Positions 59,892-64,000 of a stretch of DNA of 64,000 bases are shown piece by piece (the first letter of the stretch is position 1; each line of letters opens with the position of its first letter). The notes beneath the pieces are model-generated. The model worked only from the letters and a program-made list of their open reading frames with translations. It was not told the origin of the DNA and did not search any database. The position numbers were made by a program, and so were the translations under genes. The DNA is from Streptomyces sp. NBC_00620. Lineage in GTDB: Bacteria; Actinomycetota; Actinomycetes; Streptomycetales; Streptomycetaceae. The stretch is taken from positions 1,426,001-1,490,000 of the forward strand of contig NZ_JAPENY010000003.1 in NCBI RefSeq assembly GCF_026341825.1, in the 5' to 3' direction.

Positions 59892-61427
59892 TCAGTGGAC
59901 CGCGGCGGGCTCGGTGACGGTCTCGTCGGTGCCGCCGGTGATCGGCGGCACGGGGGCGTCCGAGGCTCGGACGAAGCGGGGTCCGGCCGGTCCGTACACG
60001 GCGCGCGGCTCGGGGAACAGGGCGAGCAGGGCGAGGTAGAGCACGGTCGCGAGGACGAGGCCGACGGGCAGCGAGATGTCCGTGCCGTTGGCCAGGTCGC
60101 CGAGCGGGCCGACGAACTGGCCGGGCAGGTTGGTGAAGAGGAGCGCCACGACGGCGGAGACGAGCCAGGTGGACATGCCGCGCCAGTTCCAGCCGTGCGT
60201 GAACCAGTAGCGGCCACCGCGCTGGCGGCGGTTGAAGACCTGCAGCGCCTCCGGGTCGTACCAGCCGCGCCGGGTGACATAGCCGAGCGCCATGACGATC
60301 ATCCACGGTGCGGTGCAGGTGATGATCAGCGTGGCGAAGGTGGAGATGGACTGCGCGAGGTTGAGCGCGAAGCGGCCGACGAAGATGAACGCGATGGACA
60401 GGGCGCCGATGAAGAAGGTGGCCTGGACGCGGCTGAAGCGCGTGAAGACGCTGGAGAAGTCGAGACCCGTGCCGTACAGGGCCGTCGTGCCGGTGGAGAG
60501 GCCGCCGATCAGAGCGATCAGGCAGAGCGGCAGGAAGTACCAGCCGGGCGAGATCGCGAGCAGTCCGCCCACGTAGTTGGGGGCGGCCGGGTCGACGTAC
60601 TTCGCGGCCTTCGTCGCGATGATCGACGCGGTGGCCAGGCCGAAGAGGAACGGCAGCAGGGTGGCGATCTGGGCGAGGAACGCGGCCCCCATCACCCGGC
60701 GGCGCGGGGCCCCGGCCGGGATGTAGCGGGACCAGTCGCCGAGGAACGCGCCGAAGGAGACCGGGTTGGAGAGCACGATCAGCGCGGCGCCGATGAACGA
60801 CGGCCAGAACAGCGGGTCGGCGGTGGACGCGAAGGCTCCCGCGTAACCGGGGTCGAAGTCGCCCGCGAAGGCGAAGGCGCCGAGCACGAACAGGGCCGAC
60901 GCCGCCAGCACCGCGATCTTGTTGACCAGCAGCATGAACCGGAAGCCGTAGATGCAGACGGCCAGGACGAGTACGGCGAAGAGCGCGTACGCGATGCCGT
61001 AGGTGACGTCCGACTCGGGGACGTCGACGAGCCGGTGCGCACCGCCGACGAGCGCGTCCCCGGAGGACCACACCGAGATCGAGAAGAACGCGATGGCGGT
61101 GAGCAGGGAGAGGAACGAGCCGACGACCCGGCCGTGCACGCCGAGGTGCGCGGAGGAGGAGACGGCGTTGTTCGTGCCGTTGGTGGGCCCGAACAGTGCC
61201 ATCGGGGCCAGCAGCAGCGCACCCGCGACGAGGCCGAGGACGGTCGCCGCCAGACCCTGCCAGAAGGAGAGGCCGAAGAGGATCGGGAAGGCGCCCAGCA
61301 CACAGGTCGCGAAGGTGTTGGCGCCGCCGAAGGCGAGGCGGAACAGATCGATCGGGCGGGCCGTGCGGTCCGCGTCCGGGATCCGCTCGACACCGTAGGT
61401 CTCGATTTCGGTGATCGAGGTCGTCAC
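59892..61427 (-). CDS. NCS1-family cytosine/purine-type permease
   Basis: 511 aa, about 12 membrane segments. NCS1 features include the N-terminal ARPIDLFRLAFGGANTFATCVLGAFP, the GPTNGTNNAVSSSAHLGVHGRVVGS loop and the SNPVSFGAFLGDWSRYIP region. It imports a nucleobase, hydantoin, allantoin or similar compound together with Na+ or H+. It heads a leftward operon with the SnoaL-like and ALDH genes and is divergent from a PucR regulator, so it is probably induced by its substrate. Confidence 0.93.
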   Translation of the reverse strand: MTTSITEIETYGVERIPDADRTARPIDLFRLAFGGANTFATCVLGAFPILFGLSFWQGLAATVLGLVAGALLLAPMALFGPTNGTNNAVSSSAHLGVHGRVVGSFLSLLTAIAFFSISVWSSGDALVGGAHRLVDVPESDVTYGIAYALFAVLVLAVCIYGFRFMLLVNKIAVLAASALFVLGAFAFAGDFDPGYAGAFASTADPLFWPSFIGAALIVLSNPVSFGAFLGDWSRYIPAGAPRRRVMGAAFLAQIATLLPFLFGLATASIIATKAAKYVDPAAPNYVGGLLAISPGWYFLPLCLIALIGGLSTGTTALYGTGLDFSSVFTRFSRVQATFFIGALSIAFIFVGRFALNLAQSISTFATLIITCTAPWMIVMALGYVTRRGWYDPEALQVFNRRQRGGRYWFTHGWNWRGMSTWLVSAVVALLFTNLPGQFVGPLGDLANGTDISLPVGLVLATVLYLALLALFPEPRAVYGPAGPRFVRASDAPVPPITGGTDETVTEPAAVH

Positions 61428-61450
61428 GGGCGCTCCACCTTCCGTTCATG

Positions 61451-61501
61451 CTGGGGACGATTCCCCAGTCTGTGGCCGCGGCACGACCAGCCACAATTGT
61501 G
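61451..61501. promoter_or_regulatory. two palindromes in the PucR/NCS1 divergent promoter
   Basis: CTGGGGA-CGAT-TCCCCAG (61451-61468) and the perfect palindrome CACAATTGTG (61492-61501) lie within the 102-bp gap between the NCS1 permease start (61427) and the PucR start (61530). They are candidates for PucR binding or a second regulator. Confidence 0.5.
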
Positions 61502-61529
61502 TCCGTCACAGAGCCGTACGCTGTCTTAT

Positions 61530-62981
61530 GTGGCCAGCAACAAACTCACCGTCGAGGATCTGCTCTCCTTCCCGGCACTCCAGCTCTCTGTGAAAGCCGG
61601 CAGTGGCGGTCTGGGCCGGTCCGTGTCCTGGGCGCACGCCAGCGAGCTCACCGACCCGACGCCCTGGCTCCTGGGCGCCGAGGTGATCATGACGACGGGC
61701 CTGGCGATCCCCCGTACCGCGGCCGGACAGTGCGCCTATCTGGAGCGGCTCGACGACGCCGGGGTATCGGCTCTCGCGCTCTCCGCGCAGCTGCACATGC
61801 CCCCGCTGCACGACGCGTTCTTCCGGGCGGCGGAGGAGCGGGGCTTCCCGGTCCTCGAAGTGCCGCTCGCCGTCCCGTTCATCGCTGTCGCCCAGGAGGT
61901 CGCGGCCTCGGCCCAGGAGGACGCCCGGCACCGGCTGGGCGCGCAGCTCCAGGTCTTCGGCTCGCTGCGCTGGCTGGTCGCCGAGGACCTCGACACGCCG
62001 ACACTTCTGCGCCGCCTCGAACGTTTGTCGGGTTACGACGTCTACCTCTGCACACCGCAGGGCCGCCCGCTCCTGCCCGGCGTTCCCACGCCGGATCCCG
62101 CCGTCCTGCCCGCTTCCGTCGACGCCCCACCGACGATCCCCGGCGGATTCGTCCTCCCGGTGCCCGCGCCCGGCGGCCCGGCGGGCTTTCTCGTCGCGTA
62201 CGAACGTCAGGGCGCCCAGCCCGGAGGGCTCGCCGTCGCCCAGCACATCGCCACCGTGGCGGCGCTGCGGCTTGCGATGGTGCGCAACGAGCGCGAGACG
62301 CTGCGCCGCGAGGGCGCGGAGACGCTGGCCGAACTGCTGCAGGAGGTGCTCGACCCGGAGGCGGCGCGCCGCCGGCTCGCCCGGCACTCGATCGAGGGCG
62401 ACACCGTGCTCCTCGTCGTGCGCCACACCACCGACGAGGCGCTGCTGCGCTGCCTGGAGGACCATCCCCATCTGCTGCTCACCTGGGGCGAGGACCGCTA
62501 CGTCCTGGGATCGCCGGAGCTGGCGGTGGCCGTCGGTGAGCTGCCGGCCGTGGCCGCCGGGATGAGCCGCCCCTTCTCGCCGGGCGCCGCGCTGAAGGTC
62601 GCCCAGCGCGAGGCGCTCTGGGCGGTCTCCAAGGCTGTGGAGTCGGGCCGCCCCGTCGTCCGGTACGGCGACGACTCGACGGGCCGGTGGCTGCCCGACG
62701 ACCCCGCTGTCCTGACCGCACTCGTCCAGCACGTGCTCGGCGAGGTGCTGCGCTACGACGAGGCCCACGACTCGCAGTTGCTGGTCTCCGCCCGCACCTG
62801 GATGGAGCGCAACCGCCGTACCGACGCGGCTGCCGCGGCGCTCCACATCCATCCGAACACCCTCGCCTACCGGCTGCGCCGCTTCGGCGCTCTCGCCAAC
62901 CGTGATCTGACATCGACGGGGGCTCTGGCCGAGGTCTGGCTGGCGATCCAGGCAGCGGGAGCGCTCGGCCTCACCGACTGA
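61530..62981 (+). CDS. PucR-family transcriptional regulator
   Basis: 483 aa from the GTG at 61530. Domains: PucR N-terminal ligand domain (about 1-125, KLTVEDLLSFPALQLSVKAG and LLGAEVIMTTGLAIP), a GAF-like middle, and the C-terminal PucR_2/HTH_30 (DAAAAALHIHPNTLAYRLRRFGAL). The family controls purine, GABA or other nitrogen-compound breakdown. It is divergent from the NCS1 permease operon, with palindromes between them. It most likely activates or represses that operon in response to its substrate. Confidence 0.93.
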   Translation: MASNKLTVEDLLSFPALQLSVKAGSGGLGRSVSWAHASELTDPTPWLLGAEVIMTTGLAIPRTAAGQCAYLERLDDAGVSALALSAQLHMPPLHDAFFRAAEERGFPVLEVPLAVPFIAVAQEVAASAQEDARHRLGAQLQVFGSLRWLVAEDLDTPTLLRRLERLSGYDVYLCTPQGRPLLPGVPTPDPAVLPASVDAPPTIPGGFVLPVPAPGGPAGFLVAYERQGAQPGGLAVAQHIATVAALRLAMVRNERETLRREGAETLAELLQEVLDPEAARRRLARHSIEGDTVLLVVRHTTDEALLRCLEDHPHLLLTWGEDRYVLGSPELAVAVGELPAVAAGMSRPFSPGAALKVAQREALWAVSKAVESGRPVVRYGDDSTGRWLPDDPAVLTALVQHVLGEVLRYDEAHDSQLLVSARTWMERNRRTDAAAAALHIHPNTLAYRLRRFGALANRDLTSTGALAEVWLAIQAAGALGLTD

Positions 62982-63034
62982 TTTTCCCTGTCCCAACCCT
63001 TGACCCGCCGCTCGGGGAAGTGCACAGTCTCTCG

Positions 63035-63062
63035 TTAATGCGCATTAGGTAATACGCATTAA
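63035..63062. promoter_or_regulatory. extended inverted repeat upstream of the LacI-family gene
   Basis: TTAATGCGCATTA-GG-TAATACGCATTAA is a 28-bp dyad with 12 of 13 positions matching. Each arm is itself a near-palindrome. It is AT-rich compared with its surroundings and lies 49 bp upstream of the LacI-family start. Likely an autoregulatory operator. Confidence 0.75.
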
Positions 63063-63110
63063 TAGCGCCGTAGACAGCGCCTGATCCTGCCCCGGAGGAG
63101 AGAGATCACT

Positions 63111-64000
63111 GTGGAACCGAGGAAGCGGCCCGGACGTACGCCCGCTCCGGCCGGGCGTACGTCAAGGCCCCGACAGGCCGAGGTGGCCCGGCTCGCGGGG
63201 GTGTCCCAGGCGACCGTGTCCCTGGTGCTTTCGGCCAGGCCCGACGGCAAGGGACCCGTCATCTCCGAGGAGACCCGCCAACGGGTCCTGGAGGCGGCCC
63301 GCAGCCTCGGCTACGTTCCCGACCCGGCCGCCCGGCGGCTGGCCGCCGCCCGCAACAACCTCCTCGGCGTCTTCAGCTTCACCGCCACGTTCCCGACCGA
63401 TGTGCAGCACTCGTACTACCCCTTCCTGGTCGGCGTGGAGCGAGAGGCGGCGGCGCTCGGCTACGACCTGGTGCTGTTCACCGGGTCGAGCACCGGCGGC
63501 GCGGGAGCCGCGGGTCCCGAAGCCCTGAGCCGGGTCCGGCTCGCCGACGGCTGTCTCTTCCTCGGCCGGCACACACCCCGGGCGGAGCTGAAGCGGCTGG
63601 TCGAGGACGGCTTCCCCGTCGTGCACCTGGGCCGCCGCGAGGAGTTGGAGGGCGTGGCATGGGTGGGCGCGGACTATGTCGCGGCCACGCGTGAAGTCGT
63701 GGGCCATCTGGCCGGGTTGGGGCATCGGCGGATCGTCCTGGTCCGCGAGGACGACGACGCGCCCGCCTCGGCGGACCGTCAGCGCGGCTTCCTGGAAGGG
63801 CTGGCAGCGGCAGGTCTGCCCTGCGGGCCCACGGCCGTCTTCCGGTCCGCGGATCCGCAGCGGGAGCTCACGCCCGAACGGCTGCGTGCCTGGGCCGATG
63901 AAGGGGTGACGGCCTTCGTCGCGGAGGAGACCGACACCGGGGCGGCCTGGCGGGGCCTGCTCTCCGCCGTGCGCGAGGCGGGCCTCGACTGCCCCGCAGA
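63111..64000 (+). CDS. LacI-family transcriptional regulator, C-terminus cut by window edge
   Basis: 296 codons from the GTG at 63111, which follows GGAGGAGAGA. After an Arg/Pro-rich tail (about 1-25), the LacI HTH is at about 26-60 (EVARLAGVSQATVSLVLS). The start of the sugar-binding periplasmic-protein-like domain follows (NNLLGVFSFTATFPTDVQHSYYPFLVGVEREAAALGYDLVLFTG). The C-terminus is beyond 64000. The effector is probably a sugar. The 28-bp inverted repeat upstream fits autoregulation. It is not CebR by sequence or context. Confidence 0.9.
   Translation, partial: MEPRKRPGRTPAPAGRTSRPRQAEVARLAGVSQATVSLVLSARPDGKGPVISEETRQRVLEAARSLGYVPDPAARRLAAARNNLLGVFSFTATFPTDVQHSYYPFLVGVEREAAALGYDLVLFTGSSTGGAGAAGPEALSRVRLADGCLFLGRHTPRAELKRLVEDGFPVVHLGRREELEGVAWVGADYVAATREVVGHLAGLGHRRIVLVREDDDAPASADRQRGFLEGLAAAGLPCGPTAVFRSADPQRELTPERLRAWADEGVTAFVAEETDTGAAWRGLLSAVREAGLDCPA

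Overview
The window is high-GC, densely coded DNA with strong G/C third-position bias, many GTG starts, AGGAGG-type ribosome binding sites and gene families typical of actinomycetes: CBM2 cellulases with CebR-type operators, an Scr1-type XRE regulator, a DUF574 methyltransferase, a SigB/F-type sigma factor, an ANTAR regulator and a PAP2-diacylglycerol kinase fusion. It is most likely a Streptomyces chromosome. I see no rRNA, tRNA, CRISPR array or complete insertion sequence.

Left part (1-11.9 kb): after a methyltransferase cut by the window edge lies a plant cell wall degradation cluster. It holds a leftward GH5-GH6 cellulase operon, a divergent GH48 cellobiohydrolase, a GH74 xyloglucanase and a PL11 rhamnogalacturonan lyase. 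The four glycoside hydrolases each carry a CBM2 cellulose-binding module. The GH5/GH48 intergenic region has one perfect and one imperfect TGGGAGCGCTCCCA box. Endo- and exo-acting cellulases plus a xyloglucanase would work together on plant cell walls outside the cell.

11.9-26.4 kb: a WYL regulator with a clear palindrome, small metabolic genes (a methyltransferase, pterin dehydratase and serine hydrolase), an ADP-ribosylglycohydrolase, and then the most interesting locus. This is a small CU044_2847/Trypco1-type protein followed 9 bp later by a 1532-residue protein that joins a trypsin-like protease, a NACHT/STAND-like NTPase and a long helical C-terminal region. It looks like an NTP-dependent biological conflict (immunity) module. 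XRE regulators lie on both sides, the right-hand one paired with a DUF574 methyltransferase.

26.4-43.5 kb: a stand-alone DnaK with a HAIR-like operator, OsmC, a MoxR ATPase plus VWA/zincin-like metallopeptidase pair, a membrane phosphatase, two MBL-fold hydrolases, DedA, and an aminotransferase-fold protein without a single lysine. Next comes a signalling group: an ANTAR protein, a PAS-GAF protein, a SigB/F-type sigma factor and a CBS protein.

43.5-64 kb: an ABC-F ATPase, the PAP2-DGK fusion, small enzymes, an arginase-fold protein with altered metal ligands, a leftward run of peptidases (M55, M20, S9, S66) followed by an S15-like hydrolase, a PucR regulator divergent from an NCS1 permease/SnoaL/aldehyde dehydrogenase operon, and a LacI regulator cut by the right edge. 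Two families of intergenic repeats occur (7.0 and 36.3 kb; 45.6 and 48.9 kb). The only gene-free stretch above 300 bp (45521-45847) is almost entirely one of these repeats.
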